A program made the position numbers and the translations under genes. A DNA stretch of 64,000 nucleotides from Artemisia argyi (taxonomy: Eukaryota; Streptophyta; Magnoliopsida; Asterales; Asteraceae): positions 11,926,872 to 11,990,871 of the forward strand of contig CM060709.1 in the NCBI GenBank assembly GCA_030686995.1, written 5' to 3'. This document shows positions 1 through 10,850 of the stretch, piece after piece. How positions within the stretch are numbered: the stretch's first letter is position 1; the number at the start of each line of letters is the position of its first letter. Below the pieces are notes generated by a model. That model was not told the origin of the DNA and searched no databases. It saw nothing but the letters and a program-made list of their open reading frames with translations.

Positions 1-1
1 G

Positions 2-736
2 ACTTTGGAGGATATGCTTCGTGCATGCATCATAGACTTTGGTAAAGGCTGGGAGAGATATCTACCCCTTGCGGAGTTCTCCTACAACAATAGCTACCAC
101 ACAAGTCTTAAGGCTGCACCATTCGAAGCTTTGTATGGTCGTAAATGTCGTTCACCTATTGGTTGGGCAGAAGTTGGAGATAGCCAACTCACAGGCCCTG
201 AGCTTATTTTGGAAACCACTGAGAAAGTAACGCAAATTCGAGATCGACTGCAAGCAGCTAGAGATAGGCAGAAAAGCTACGCCGATCAGAGGCGTAAACC
301 CCTAGAATTCCAGGTTGGAGACAAAGTGATGTTGAAAGTCTCGCCTTGGAAGGGTGTGATACGTTTTGGGAAACGTAGGAAACTTAATCCCCGCTACATT
401 GGACCATTTCTTATTTTGGAAAGAATTGGCCCCGTAGCTTATCGTTTGGAATTACCAATGGAATTGAGTAAAGTTCATGATGTGTTTCATGTTAGCAATC
501 TGAAGAAATGTCTTTCAGAGGAAACACCAGTTATACCAATCAAGGATATTCGTGTGGATAAGAGTTTGAATTTTGTGAAAGAGCCGATTGAGATAATGGA
601 TAGAGAGATCAAACGACTCAAGAGGAGTCGTATTCCGCTCATCAAAGTTCGTTGGAATTCGCGGCACGGACCGGAATTCACGTGGGAACGTGAGGATGAG
701 TTTCGAAAGAGATATCCAAAGCTTTTTACTTCGTAG
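2..736 (+). CDS. Ty3/Gypsy pol 3' end: integrase C-terminus with chromodomain-like tail (cut by window edge)
   Basis: The frame is open from the first bases to a TAG at 734-736, so this is the intact last part of a longer pol polyprotein whose start lies outside the window. Seen in order: the end of the integrase core ([20 protein letters not shown]), a basic stretch with [10 protein letters not shown], a GPY/F-type segment ([16 protein letters not shown]), the [12 protein letters not shown] motif, and a chromodomain-like tail containing [17 protein letters not shown]. That order is typical of plant chromoviruses, where integrase inserts the cDNA and the tail may guide it to chromatin. A polypurine tract and an LTR follow directly. 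The same protein segment occurs, broken, on the other strand at 53774-54469, so both elements belong to one family. The clade is probably Tekay/Del, judged only from the long LTR and the tail. Confidence 0.9.
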   Translation, partial: TLEDMLRACIIDFGKGWERYLPLAEFSYNNSYHTSLKAAPFEALYGRKCRSPIGWAEVGDSQLTGPELILETTEKVTQIRDRLQAARDRQKSYADQRRKPLEFQVGDKVMLKVSPWKGVIRFGKRRKLNPRYIGPFLILERIGPVAYRLELPMELSKVHDVFHVSNLKKCLSEETPVIPIKDIRVDKSLNFVKEPIEIMDREIKRLKRSRIPLIKVRWNSRHGPEFTWEREDEFRKRYPKLFTS

Positions 737-777
737 ATGGTTTGTTCCGAGAGAAACCCGGGACGGGTTTCTTCTGA

Positions 778-788
778 GGCTGGGAGGA
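778..788 (+). promoter_or_regulatory. Polypurine tract of the left-edge Gypsy element
   Basis: GGCTGGGAGGA abuts the TGTGACAACTGG start of the LTR at 789. The same 11 bases precede the LTR of the minus-strand element (53722-53732). In this class the tract primes plus-strand DNA synthesis. Confidence 0.8.
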
Positions 789-2427
789 TGTGACAACTGG
801 CAAAATAGGGAGCCGTTTTAAAACCCGCATTACATTAAAAATTATAAATTTGGAATTTTTGAAAGTTTATTGTGACGAGATATTTTACGAACGTTGGTAC
901 GTGATTTTTAATCGTACGATAATTATGAGATTTGGTTATTTATTTACGGTTTGGTTTGATTCGGTCGTGATGATTTATTTTGAGATCGTTATTTTTGGCA
1001 CTACATTGACTCCGGCACTAGGTTAACCTAACAATTTTAATTATGTTTTATTGTTGGATCGGATATTATTATTTTGGAACGGGTTTGGTTTGAGAAAGTC
1101 ATTTGGTTATTTGAGTTTCGGGTTTAGTCCGTGTATTGACACCGGGCTACTAAATCCCCTACACCCACTATTATTATTATCATTAATATTAAAAAGTTTA
1201 TTTTTTTTGAGTAAATAACATGAATCGTCCTTGTGGCCTGCGTATTTCATAAGCCAACACAACCATCACCAACATCTCACCAACTCTCTCTCTCTTCTTT
1301 TTAACACAACACCGCCGCCACCCTTATTCCACCGTAGCGCCGCCACCGCCACCCTCACACTAAAAACAACACCACCATCTTCACCATCTTTTCGAGATCT
1401 ATCTTTTGGTACCAATCACGCGCTCTAACTCCCACGTTAACACCTATTTCAAATGTAATCCTCACGAGTTCATCACCACTTTTTATTATTTCTTGAAGAT
1501 CTATTCGATTTGGCTTTGGTTTTGAAGGTAGGTTGAGTTTTTGACTCGAGTTGTGGGTTTGAGCCGCGACCTTGGGTCACGGTTTTCATTATCTTTTCGG
1601 GTTTATGATTTTTGAGACATGAATCAAATGGGTTTTTGATAATAATGAGTTAAATGGAGGTTTGGTATCCGGGTTTATGCTTCTTGATGGGTCGAGAACC
1701 GGCCGAGAGCTTATGCTCTCGGTTTGGGTAGTTTTTGGGTCGATTTCTTGACCTTTGATGTATATATTTGATCTTGGGTTCTTGTTTTGTGATGTTTGGT
1801 TGCTCTCGGTTATGATTGGTCGACCATTTTGGGTCGTTTGGTTTCTTGGCCGACACCCCCTAGGGGCTGTTTTGGTTCGGTTGAGCTCAAGGAGCTAGCC
1901 GAGACTCATGAGTCTCGGGTGTGGCTCCCGTTTCATGTTTTGAGCACACGTTGACCCGGGTTGAATTGGTAACTCAACCCGTTGCTTACTTGGTTTTCGG
2001 ACAATATGTTACTTGTGATTTATTATTTATATTTTGTTGTGATTGTGATGTTGGGCGTTGGTATATTATTCGGACTTGATGTGGTATTTCTCGATTGCGA
2101 GTTATTATTGGAGTTGTGTTGACGAGTATGGAATTGGGGACTGATTGTGAGACGGTCTATTAGATGACGGAGATAGGATAGTTGGGTGCCATAGTCGGAC
2201 CCTCATGTTGTAGCACGTGGATATGGGATTGTTTTGGACGGAGATGATTTATTTATTGTGACTTGATGCTTATTATTTGGACTTGGACTATGAGCCGAGA
2301 GTCATGACTCGGACATGTGACCAAATTCTATGACTCGATAAATATTTAAAAGTCGATATTAAAAATATACTCGTAATAATATTATTGAGAATATAATCGT
2401 TTATATACGTATATAGACGTGTTAAAC

Positions 2428-2428
<1 letters not shown>

Positions 2429-2492
<64 letters not shown>
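2429..2492. repeat. (TA)n microsatellite inside the LTR
   Basis: About 32 uninterrupted TA units. The long minus-strand ORF over it (IYIYIY...) is an artefact of the repeat. Confidence 0.95.
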
Positions 2493-2495
<3 letters not shown>

Positions 2496-3417
2496 GCGTA
2501 TATTAATAATAAAACGATCACGAGTAAACGTTATAATAATATAACGATAGTTATTATGCTATGCAAATAGTGTAATAAATGTCGGACTATTGTTATAAAT
2601 AATAACTATATAATTAATGGCGAAATAATAAGTCGGGTAAATAATAATTAAAAATGTGATTTTGTTTATAAATTAGAAACTTATCGAGTTATACGAATTG
2701 TGGTTCTTTAAAGTCTAAGTGGGCTTTATATTGTGACTTTTGTGTTGTCACGGATATATGACGATTAATATAAACATTTTATATATCAAGTGACTTATTC
2801 TAGATCGAGTTATTTGATGATATAAAATGAGAATATTAATGGGCATCGTATCCCACGACGCCCATAGGATGTGGTATATGTTTTAGGGTAATAAATTACT
2901 ATATGTCTCATGGAATTTGGCCGATTCAACGATATATATAGGGAATTTATTGGACTACGATATATATCAAATAGAATCTTTTGTGCAATGTGCTTTAGGT
3001 TGGGTATAATTTTGGAACGATGTATTACGTAAATAAATATGGGAGATTATCAAATCGACGGATTTAATAAGCTTCAATAGTTATTTAAATAATATGTTGG
3101 GCTAACATTAGACCTATAGTTGGTTTATTATTTTGTTTGTTGTGGCTTTTTGGTTTGAGTTGTGTCGACCCTCCACCCATATGGTTACCAAACGTCGAAT
3201 TTCAAATGAATATGAAGTCAATTCGAGAAATGGATATTTTTGGAAAGTAAAATGGAATACGTTCGGGAATGGGAATATTTGATTTTGAGGAAATGATTTC
3301 TGAACGAGTTTGATATTGTTAGGAAGTGCCGAGTCTGTAGTCGCCGTTACGTGAGTTGCTTGAGATTACTTACGTCTTTCTTCTATCGATTTCTTTTGAG
3401 GTTTTGATGGACTTGAG

Positions 3418-3908
3418 GTGAGTCATAGCCCCACTTTTACTCTTGAACTTTGTTTTCAATACTTGGGGTGAGAAACGTGCAAATGTTTTATGTGGACTAT
3501 TATCGCTTTGTTTATTTTAAAACTTGCTATGCTTATAGAACTAGGTAGGATTTAGCGAGGCCTAGTCCCGAACTAGGTAAGCTATTGATTTGGTTATAGA
3601 GCGAGGCCTAGTCCCGAACTAGGTAAGCTATTGTTTGGTTGTTGAGCGAGGCCTAGTCCCGAACTAGGTAAGCTATTGGATTGATTTTAGAGCGAGGCCT
3701 AGACTTGAGCTAGGTAAGCTATTGATTGGATTGATTTGAGCTATAGTGTGCACCTATAGGGTTGATTATTTTGGTTGGATTATTTCGGTTGGATGATTGA
3801 GGCCTAGTCTAGCTAGCAAGCGTTTTGCGTATATGTCCACTATATTGAATTATGAATCTAAACCTATGATCTCACCAGCGAAAGCTGACTTTTAGCACGT
3901 TTTCTCAG
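3418..3908 (+). other. Putative LTR intron (conserved donor and acceptor)
   Basis: A near-consensus donor, GAG|GTGAGT at 3416-3423, is followed about 490 bases later by CACGTTTTCTCAG|GTAATT with the acceptor AG at 3907-3908. Both sites are kept in the corresponding positions of the minus-strand Gypsy LTRs and in a third, more distant LTR near 45463-46066, whereas the sequence between them varies and holds tandem repeats. Splicing is inferred; no transcript evidence is available here. Confidence 0.4.
3555..3724. repeat. Tandem repeat, four copies of about 50 bp with a hairpin core
   Basis: GCGAGGCCTAGTCCCGAACT followed by AGGTAAGCTATTG recurs four times; the last copy is diverged. Each unit can fold through CCTAGT/ACTAGG around a CCCGA loop. 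The related LTRs carry different short repeats at this place. Confidence 0.85.
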
Positions 3909-4142
3909 GTAATTAAGTGATGCTCTATGGATGCTTGGGATTGGAGGCTTGGCATTTGGCACCGGTTATGGATCTATATTTCTAAAACTCTGATAACTAT
4001 TGTGGACCTATATTTATTTCTTTTGGGCCTGACTTTGGATGATTTTGGGATAAATGTAAACTTTAAAACCCCGCGTGGTTGTATTTTTATTATGTTTACT
4101 TTATATCGTTCTTTCATGACTTTGAATGGATACCAATCCCCG

Positions 4143-5138
4143 CATCATCTCATCTCATTATCTTTTGTATTTTCTAATTTCAAAGTTAAGTTTTTCAGTT
4201 GTAATTTGAAAAATTCAAGTTTAATGAAAGTTTGATTTTAGTTAATTCAAATATCTGTTTAAGCTGTTTACTTTTTATAAATTCAACTCTCTTTTATTGC
4301 TTATAAAAAGTCTAGTGAAGGTGTAGTTTAAAAACATCAAACTCAGAAAGTCAAAAAAAATGAAAATGGTGGAAAGAAAAGAAAAGGAGCAGTTGCAGAA
4401 TAGGAATGAAGAGGTTTAGAGCTAAAGGGAGCAATAGGTTGTGATTTGTGTTAAATCTCAGATTGACTCCTAACTTGGATGTCAAGTAAGTTTTTGTTGA
4501 ACCACACTTATGTTAAAATATTTGTTGCCTGCTAGTTTGTGATTAATTGTCACTTAATTCTGTTTATTTGGAACCATGTTAGATTAGTATAACCTCAGTA
4601 GTTGTGTTTATGTTTTAAATCTTGCATTTCATTTGAAAATTCTTGAATTCAGTAGGTATAGGGTTGTTTGGATCAAGGTAGTCGACTGATCATTTGCCAT
4701 ATTCTGTGGTCACAAACTATTAGGACTTGATTCTAAGGTATAATTAGAGTGGTTGATGCTTAGTAATAGGAGTTTTCTAGTTAAGAAGTCAAAATTACTT
4801 TCAACTTACAATGAAAGTTTAACTGTCAAACATTTTTGCACCCAAATCTCCCAATCAGTTATAAAAGTGCATAAGCTCAGCTAATTTAGTCTTATTTCAG
4901 TCTAATAAATCACTTTCAGTGACTTAGAATCAGTAGAATCTCAGTTTAGTCAATTTTTGCAAAAAATTCCAAAAGTCAAAGTTCACATTATCCTGAAAAT
5001 CCAAAATTTCCAAGAATTATTATGAATTTTGTGTTAGGTTTTAAGTTCTGAAATTTCTTGAGTACTATGTGTCACAGCTGAACTTTGAAATCCAAGTGGT
5101 GTTTTATTTTTGTGATTTTTCTAAGTGTGTCCCACAGC
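4143..5138. other. No gene recognised
   Basis: AT-rich sequence follows the truncated LTR. No ORF has recognisable content and no terminal repeats were found. Confidence 0.6.
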
Positions 5139-5242
5139 CCACCAATAGTAGATAGGAACCGAACTGTCTCACGACGTTCTAAACCCAACTCACGTACCAC
5201 TTGAATCGGCGAACAACCGAACCCTTGGGACCTTCTTCAACC
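5139..5242 (-). pseudogene. rrn26: Fragment of mitochondrial 26S rRNA (nuclear mitochondrial insertion)
   Basis: On the minus strand this segment reads as the conserved large-subunit rRNA region that contains ACGTCGTGAGACAGTTCGGT, preceded by GTACGTGAGTTGGGTTTAGA and by a GGTCCCAAGGGTTCGG-type stretch. The GAAGAAGGTCCCAAGGGTT and GATTCAAGTGGTACGTGAG variants fit plant mitochondrial 26S better than plastid 23S, as far as I can judge from memory of those genes. Similarity stops abruptly at both ends, so it is a roughly 100-base fragment and not a functional rRNA. It lies in a patch with higher GC than its surroundings. Confidence 0.75.
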
Positions 5243-5660
5243 TTGATTCCTGACGTGAACGGCCGCTTTCTTGGAACTAATTCATAGGCGCTTGAAATTC
5301 GTTATAGAACTAACACTATATATTCCTGACGTGAACGGCCGTTGAGCGAAACTCTTGGCATCCTCCTCTTATGAGGGGATAGGAGTGAAAGAATCATTAT
5401 AAAACTACGAGGTCGCCCCCACTTCTTAGAGCTCTCTTGCTACCCAAGAAGAGAATTGTCCAGTTATGGCGAGGAATAGGTCTCTATCCAGATGATAGAT
5501 TGAAGAAGAAAGCGATGTGTGCCCTGCCTTTCCTCGAAAGGTACTTGGACGAGAATGAAGAAGATCATCCTCGCTCGTAGATAAAGAAAGGAAAAAGACT
5601 GAGATGGAGCATGCTCATGACAAGATCCCGAACTCCGGGCTCCCCTGTACCCATTTTTGA
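5243..5660. other. GC-richer patch, probably more mitochondrial-type DNA
   Basis: The block joined to the 26S fragment is clearly richer in G and C than the AT-rich flanks and contains no plant repeat signature. A 20-base direct repeat (ATTCCTGACGTGAACGGCCG) lies at 5246-5265 and 5322-5341. The style is that of plant mitochondrial spacer, which suggests that the NUMT runs to about 5660, but only the rRNA part is recognisable. The minus-strand ORF at 5464-5691 has no family I know. Confidence 0.4.
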
Positions 5661-7214
5661 CCCAAAATCCAATTGACCATAACTTGTTCAATTCTGGGAT
5701 ATTGGGGGTGTTCTTGGGTGTTTTGGACAGCCCCCTGGTTAGTATCTAGGAGTTAGGAGTTAGGTTTCCTCTTAGAGCTTATTAAGTGCTTATAATTAAG
5801 CCCTTTTTTGGCTTATGTAACCACTGCTGCTGCAATTTTATTGTTGTTGTCCTTAGTGTTTGTTCTTGGTGTTCTGTTTGTTCTCATTGGAGTTCTTGTT
5901 TATGTTATAGTTGTTTATAAGTATTGTTAGGATTATTGTTGTTATCATTGCTTAAGTCGTGCCCACTTTAGATCATTGAGCTTATTTAAATGCTTGGTCT
6001 GCTTTTGCCTATTCGTTGTTCTTGTTGACTGCTTGTCCGAATTTCCTAATTTGTTGTTAATCTTGTAGATGTTGTTGTTATTTGTTGTTGTTACGAGCCT
6101 TAGTCTTGTTTAAAAGTGTTTGGTTAGTTGTGCAATAATCAGTTACAAGAAGGATACATAGATTTTTAAATCGTAATTTTCAAAGTCGTTCTTGATATTT
6201 GGAACTAAGTTGGAAATTTGAATCTGGATTTGGAAGAGTTGTTAGTCAAAAGGGTGTTTGAGTGTTACTGTTTGGGAAAGTAATCTAAAAAGAAAACTAA
6301 AAAAATATAAATTTGGTGTAAAAAAAAAAAGATAGGCCTGGGTTTCGAACCCCTGACCTCAGGCATACAACAAACATACAACACAACTCCTTTCCACACG
6401 CTCTGGGGCACCAGTTCCATCAGAGTTTCCCCTTTCAAATCTTTTATCACTAAATTTTCCTAATAAGTCGTATGGACTGTTAGCTTATTACAGCTTATTT
6501 GACACAGCTTATTCAAGTTTAGAATTTTTCCTAGGATTGTAATAGTACAAAATAATTTCCAGCAAAATTTCAGATTTTTCTCATTGTTAAATTATTTATT
6601 AGAATTTAATTTAGGAAAATTAGTATTTAACTCATAATAATTAGAATTTTATTTGAAAAATTAATTTTCTTTTTTCAAAAATTTTCTTTTATCTTTTAGT
6701 GTGTAAGAAAATTAATTAGAACCCCGTAGGACGTTTGGAACATAAAATTCGCGTTTTATCTTGCGCTCTCGCATTATTTTTAACTAAGGTTCGCGTTTTT
6801 TTAATTTGTTTGACGTTTTAGGATTCCCGATACCTAGTTATGTTTTCCTGTAGTGTTTTAGGTATTTCTTAGTTTGTTAGTTGCCTTAGATTAATTTATT
6901 TTTACTTTCGTTCGTTAAATTTCAATTTCGTTAATTTAACGTATCATAAAACCAAATAACCTTTCCAATCATACAAGATTTTAATCCAATCTCATTCGAA
7001 GTTTTCCATTCACACCTCGTTGGGGTACGACCCGGGAAATCACTTCCCGGTCTCACAACTTGAATATCACTTTCACAAGTTTTGCGAGGTAATCGTTTTC
7101 CTAAGCGGTTTACTCGTATTACTTCACGTTTATTTGTCTCACGACAAAGTAAACTTCACGTTTGTTGATATTTTGATAAATTGTTGTTTACACACACCAA
7201 AATACAACGAATCA
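5661..7214. other. Repeat-derived spacer, possibly old LTR remnants
   Basis: No coding sequence is recognised. The part from about 6720 to 7200 (ACCCCGTAGGACGTTTGG, TACGACCCGGGAAATCAC) has the look of a decayed plant LTR end, but neither ends nor primer sites could be defined. Confidence 0.35.
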
Positions 7215-7236
7215 CCCCCCCCCCCCCCCCCCCCCC
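7215..7236. repeat. Poly-C tract
   Basis: 22 consecutive C residues. The length is likely to vary or be uncertain in assembly. Confidence 0.95.
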
Positions 7237-7244
7237 AACTAAAC

Positions 7245-7722
7245 GCACCCTCTGTTCCCGAGTTTATTTTTTTTTTGGAGTGAAAAAGAAAGGTTTGGGA
7301 TGATAGTAAAAAAGAAATTATGTTCTTGAGATTTTTTAGGAGAGAAAAAGAAAGTAAAGGATGGTAATTGGGATGATATGGAATGAAATTACACTCTGTT
7401 CCCGAGTATAAAACAGAAATAAGAGAGATGGAGAAGGAAAAAAGAGAGAAGTAAAGAAGAGAGGAATAAGAAATTATTTTTTTATCTTATGTTCCTTAGT
7501 TGGAAAGAAAAGTGAATGATGCAACAAATAAAAGCTTTAAAAATCAACTTCACACCTTTTCATCATAATTTGGGAAGTAAAGTAGGATAATAATTTTGAT
7601 GTAATTTACTATCTTTTACTTTCATCTCCCATCCTAAAAAATCTCAGGAACACATTTTTTTTTTTATTATCATCCCAAACATTTCCCTTTCACTTCAGAA
7701 AATAAACTCGGGAACAAAGTGC
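7245..7722. mobile_element. Tourist-like MITE (CTCTGTTCCCGAGT termini)
   Basis: The left end GCACCCTCTGTTCCCGAGTT is mirrored by the right end, which reads GCACTTTGTTCCCGAGTTTA on the opposite strand. The interior is also largely inverted (CCAAACATTTCCC against GGTTTGGGATG). A further terminus-like motif at 7391-7406 suggests a nested or duplicated copy. The same family occurs at 18971-19868, where a TAA duplication is visible. There is no coding capacity, so movement would need a transposase in trans. Confidence 0.7.
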
Positions 7723-7731
7723 TAATTATAA

Positions 7732-7802
7732 AGTTTTTTTTGTTTTTTTGTTTTTGTTTTTTTTTTTTTTTTTTTTTTTTTTGTTTTTTTTTTTTTTTTT
7801 TC
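7732..7802. repeat. T-rich tract
   Basis: Almost pure T with a few G interruptions. No other signal is seen. Confidence 0.9.
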
Positions 7803-8436
7803 AAACTCAGGAATACATAATAAAAAATTATTTCTTATACATGAAGGCATACGTACAAACAGCAGGGTAAGATTTATAAATTCAATGTAAGCGTTTGTTA
7901 GTTCGAGTCTTGTAAGGATATTGTTTTGTGAGTGTGAAAGAATTTTTATTTTGGAAATTATGACATTACATTTTTATTAAATTAACATAATTGTTAAATA
8001 ATCAGATAACAAAAGCACAGTTACTAAATATTAAAAGATTTCATGAATTTTCTCTTTTTCAATTCATAGAAGTATGACTAAAGATATATAAACTCGAGGA
8101 AAATTCAAATGCATACTCTTATTTTGGTACATACCAATGGACAAATCCCAACCATCCATCTAGTTTTATCTAATGGTGGGGATTAACCTAAAATTAAATG
8201 GGGAAACATAAGTCCATGTTTTTTTCTTTGTCTTTTTTATTATTCATTTCTTTCTTTCTTTTTTTTCTTTTTTTTTTTATTTCTTTTTTTTCATGTTCAT
8301 GGGATTTTTGTTTTTTTTTTGTTTCTTTTTTGTGGGTGTCCTTTTTTTCACGATTTTTTTTTCTTTCTTTTTTCTTTTTTTCTTCTTTTTTTTTTCTTTT
8401 TTTCTAATTCAAGTTCTTTTTTCTAATAAACGTTTT

Positions 8437-9130
8437 TTTCGCTTTCATACATTTTCGTCTGTTTTCATACGTTTTCGTCCGTTTTCATACGTTTTTGTCT
8501 GTTTTCGTAGGTTTTCGCCCGTTTTCATATATTTTCGCCCGTTTTCGTCCGTTTTCATACGTTTTTGTCAGTTTTCTTACGTTTTTGGCCGCTTTCTTAC
8601 GTTTTCGCCCGTTAACGTCTGTTTTCATACGTTTTCATATGTTGTCTTACATTTTCGTTCGTTTTCATACGTTTTCGTCAATTTTCATACGTTTTCGTTC
8701 ATTTAAATACGTTTTCGTCCATTTTCTTTCGTTTTCGTCCATTTTTCATACGTCTTCGTCCGTTTTCAGACGTGTTTTTACACTTTCATACGTTTTTGTT
8801 CGTTCTCATACATATTCGTCCGTTTTCTTACGTTTTTGTTCGTTTTCATTCGTTTTCATACATATTAGTCCGTTTCTTACGTTTTCGTTCGTTTTCATAC
8901 ATATTCGTCCGTTTTCTTACGTTTTCGTTCGTTTTCATACGTTTTCGTTCGTTTTCATCCGTTTTCTTTCGTTTTCGTCCATTTTTCAAATGTTTTTGTC
9001 CTTTTCATACATGTTATTACACTTTCATACATTTTCGTTCATTTTCGTCCGTTTTTTCATTCGTTTCCGTCCCTTTTTTCATTCGTTTTCGTCCGTTTTT
9101 AAATATTTTTGGCAATTTTCAGACATTTTC
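8437..9130. repeat. Left-arm minisatellite, about 20-bp unit
   Basis: The unit GTTTTCATACGTTTTCGTCC recurs more than 25 times with point changes. Because 20 is not a multiple of three and the unit lacks stops in this sense, all frames stay open and give spurious Phe/Arg/Ser-rich ORFs. Confidence 0.9.
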
Positions 9131-9144
9131 ATATGTTTCTAAAT

Positions 9145-9412
9145 ATCACAAGTGATATTCTGAATATCACAAATTATATTCTGAATATCACAAGTGATAT
9201 TCTGTGATATTCTAAATATCACAAATTATTTTCTGAATATCACAAGTGATATTCTGTGATATTTAGAATATCATAAGTGATTTTTTGAATATCACAAGTG
9301 ATTTTCTGAATATGCAGAATATCACAAGTGATACTATGAGTACCACAAATGATATTCCGGATATCATAAGTAATATTCTGTGATATATTACTGGTGATAC
9401 TACATGTATGAC
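9145..9412. repeat. Dyad array A (AATATCAC-AA-GTGATATT)
   Basis: Repeated GAATATCACAAGTGATATTC-like units. The core ATCAC-NN-GTGAT is a palindrome and recurs in two other arrays inside the same element. Confidence 0.85.
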
Positions 9413-9437
9413 ACTTTTCACTTTTCACATTACCATA

Positions 9438-9743
9438 TTAAACTAAATACCACTCAAAACAAATCCAAAGTAGTAGAAAAGATGGTGATGATGGTGAAAC
9501 TTTTCCCTTGTTTGGACAAGTATGTCTATTATGATCAGTTAAACTACAAATATTACAACCCTTCTTTTGGTTCTTACTTTTCTCAATAGCTTTTTCACGT
9601 CCACCCTTAATATGGTCATTCTTATGTCCTTTAGGAAGATTCTTTATACCCATAAAATCTTGAACAATATCACAAACTTTTCAGGGTGGAAGACTTGGCA
9701 AATCAGTCTCAACTTTTGACTTTAGCTCTCTCAGGTTGTCTAC
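9438..9743 (-). pseudogene. Relic of FAR1/MULE-type transposase C-terminus (zinc knuckle)
   Basis: The minus-strand frame from 9743 contains a DNLRELKSKVETDLPSLPP-like stretch, an in-frame TGA at 9681-9683, then a Lys-rich segment and a zinc knuckle CNICSLTDHNRHTC, which fits C-x2-C-x4-H-x4-C. A Lys-rich linker followed by a CCHC knuckle is typical of the end of FAR1-related proteins and of the MULE transposases they derive from. The upstream MULE catalytic domain and SWIM finger are not visible. The stop and the absence of the rest make it a fossil. Its place inside an element with Mutator-like target duplication is consistent with descent from an autonomous parent. Confidence 0.6.
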
Positions 9744-9804
9744 AAAAGAAGTCTAGTATCATAGACAGCTTATCAGTAATTACAACAATAAGAAACAGAT
9801 TATC

Positions 9805-9998
9805 AAACATATCACTGGTGATACTACACATATATCAAACATATCATTGGTGATACTACACATATATAAAGCATATCACTAGTGATACTACACATATATC
9901 AAACATATCACTGGTGATACTACACATATATCAAACATATCACTAGTGATACTACATATATATCAAACATATCACTAGTGATACTACACATATACCAT
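9805..9998. repeat. Dyad array B, six copies of about 32 bp
   Basis: CAAACATATCACTAGTGATA plus CTACACATATAT repeats six times with small changes. Each unit is centred on ATCACTAGTGAT or ATCACTGGTGAT, the same dyad as in arrays A and C with a different spacer. Confidence 0.9.
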
Positions 9999-10194
9999 CG
10001 GCAAAAACATTTATTGTGTTTGTCTATTACAGTGAAAGGCACAAAAACCATCTTATACATAAAAAATACGTAATTAATACCTTGGTGTAAAATCCAATAA
10101 TGATCTTCATTATATACTCAACATTAAACTCAGAAACAACACGAAAAATGCCAAGAACTCCATAAGCTTTTTCGGTATTAGTCCATTTTTTTTA

Positions 10195-10850
10195 GAATAT
10201 TTGTGATTTTCTGAATATCACTTATGATATTCTGAATAGCACTTGTGATTTTCTTATGTTATCGTCCGTTTTCATACTTCGTCCGTTTTCATATGTATTA
10301 GTCAATTTTTTTTCCTTTTTCGTCTGTTTTTATACGTTTCTGAATATCACAATTGATATTCAGAATATCACTTGTGTTTTTTCTGAATATCAATGGTGAT
10401 ATTTTAAATATCACTTGTGATTTTCTGAATATCTATCACTTGTGATTTTCTGAATATCACTTACAATTTTCATGTTACAAAACATTTGTTGAATATCACT
10501 TGTCAAATTTAGAAAATCACTTATGATATTCAGAATATCACTTGTGATACTCTGAATATCACAGAGTATTACTTATGATATCCGGAATATCATTTGTGGT
10601 ACTCATAGTATCACTTGTGATATTCTGCATATCACAGAAAATCACTTGTAATATTCAGAATATCACTTGTGATATTCTGAATATCACAGAATATCACAGA
10701 ATATCAATTGTGATATTCTGAATATCACAGAATATCACTTTGATATTCAGAGTATAACTTGTGATATTTAGAATATCACAGAATATCACTTGTGATATTC
10801 ATAATATAAATTTGTGATATTCAGAATATCACTTGTGATATTTAGAAACA
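10195..10850. repeat. Dyad array C (GAATATCACTTGTGATATTC)
   Basis: Largely the inverse counterpart of array A: many GAATATCACTTGTGATATTC-like units, with interspersed fragments of the arm minisatellite (around 10260-10340). Confidence 0.85.

Larger units (their letters stand above)
789..4142 (+). mobile_element. 3' LTR of the left-edge Gypsy element, truncated at its end
   Basis: The LTR begins TGTGACAACTGGC right after the polypurine tract and can be followed, with divergence, against the LTRs at 50210-53721 and 59698-63283. Shared landmarks include the CTCTCT/CCGCCACC-rich segment (about 1290-1370), GAGGTGAGTCATAGCCCCAC near 3416, ACTTGGGGTGAGAAACGTGC near 3460, and ATGGATACCAATCCCCG ending at 4142. 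The final 70 or so bases of the LTR, ending in CA in the other copies, are missing; unrelated sequence starts at 4143. The copy is therefore cut by deletion or rearrangement and no target duplication can be checked. Short reading frames inside it are not supported as genes. Confidence 0.85.

Noticed and set aside
2288..2521. ORFs of IYIYIY or CVCVCV (also 44243-44506 and 47244-47450)
   Set aside because: Translation of TA and TG microsatellites.
6331..6450. tRNA or tRNA-derived SINE on the minus strand
   Set aside because: A B-box-like GGTTCGAAACC and a following T-run are present, but no A box at the right distance and no cloverleaf could be drawn.
8198..9155. Long Phe/Arg/Ser-rich ORFs (up to 215 aa) on the + strand and mirrored ones at 10842-11496
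   Set aside because: They follow a 20-bp minisatellite that stays open in all three frames; overlapping frames give the same residue pattern, so there is no coding signal.
9805..9998. CRISPR-like array
   Set aside because: The units are contiguous tandem repeats without unique spacers, in a plant transposon.
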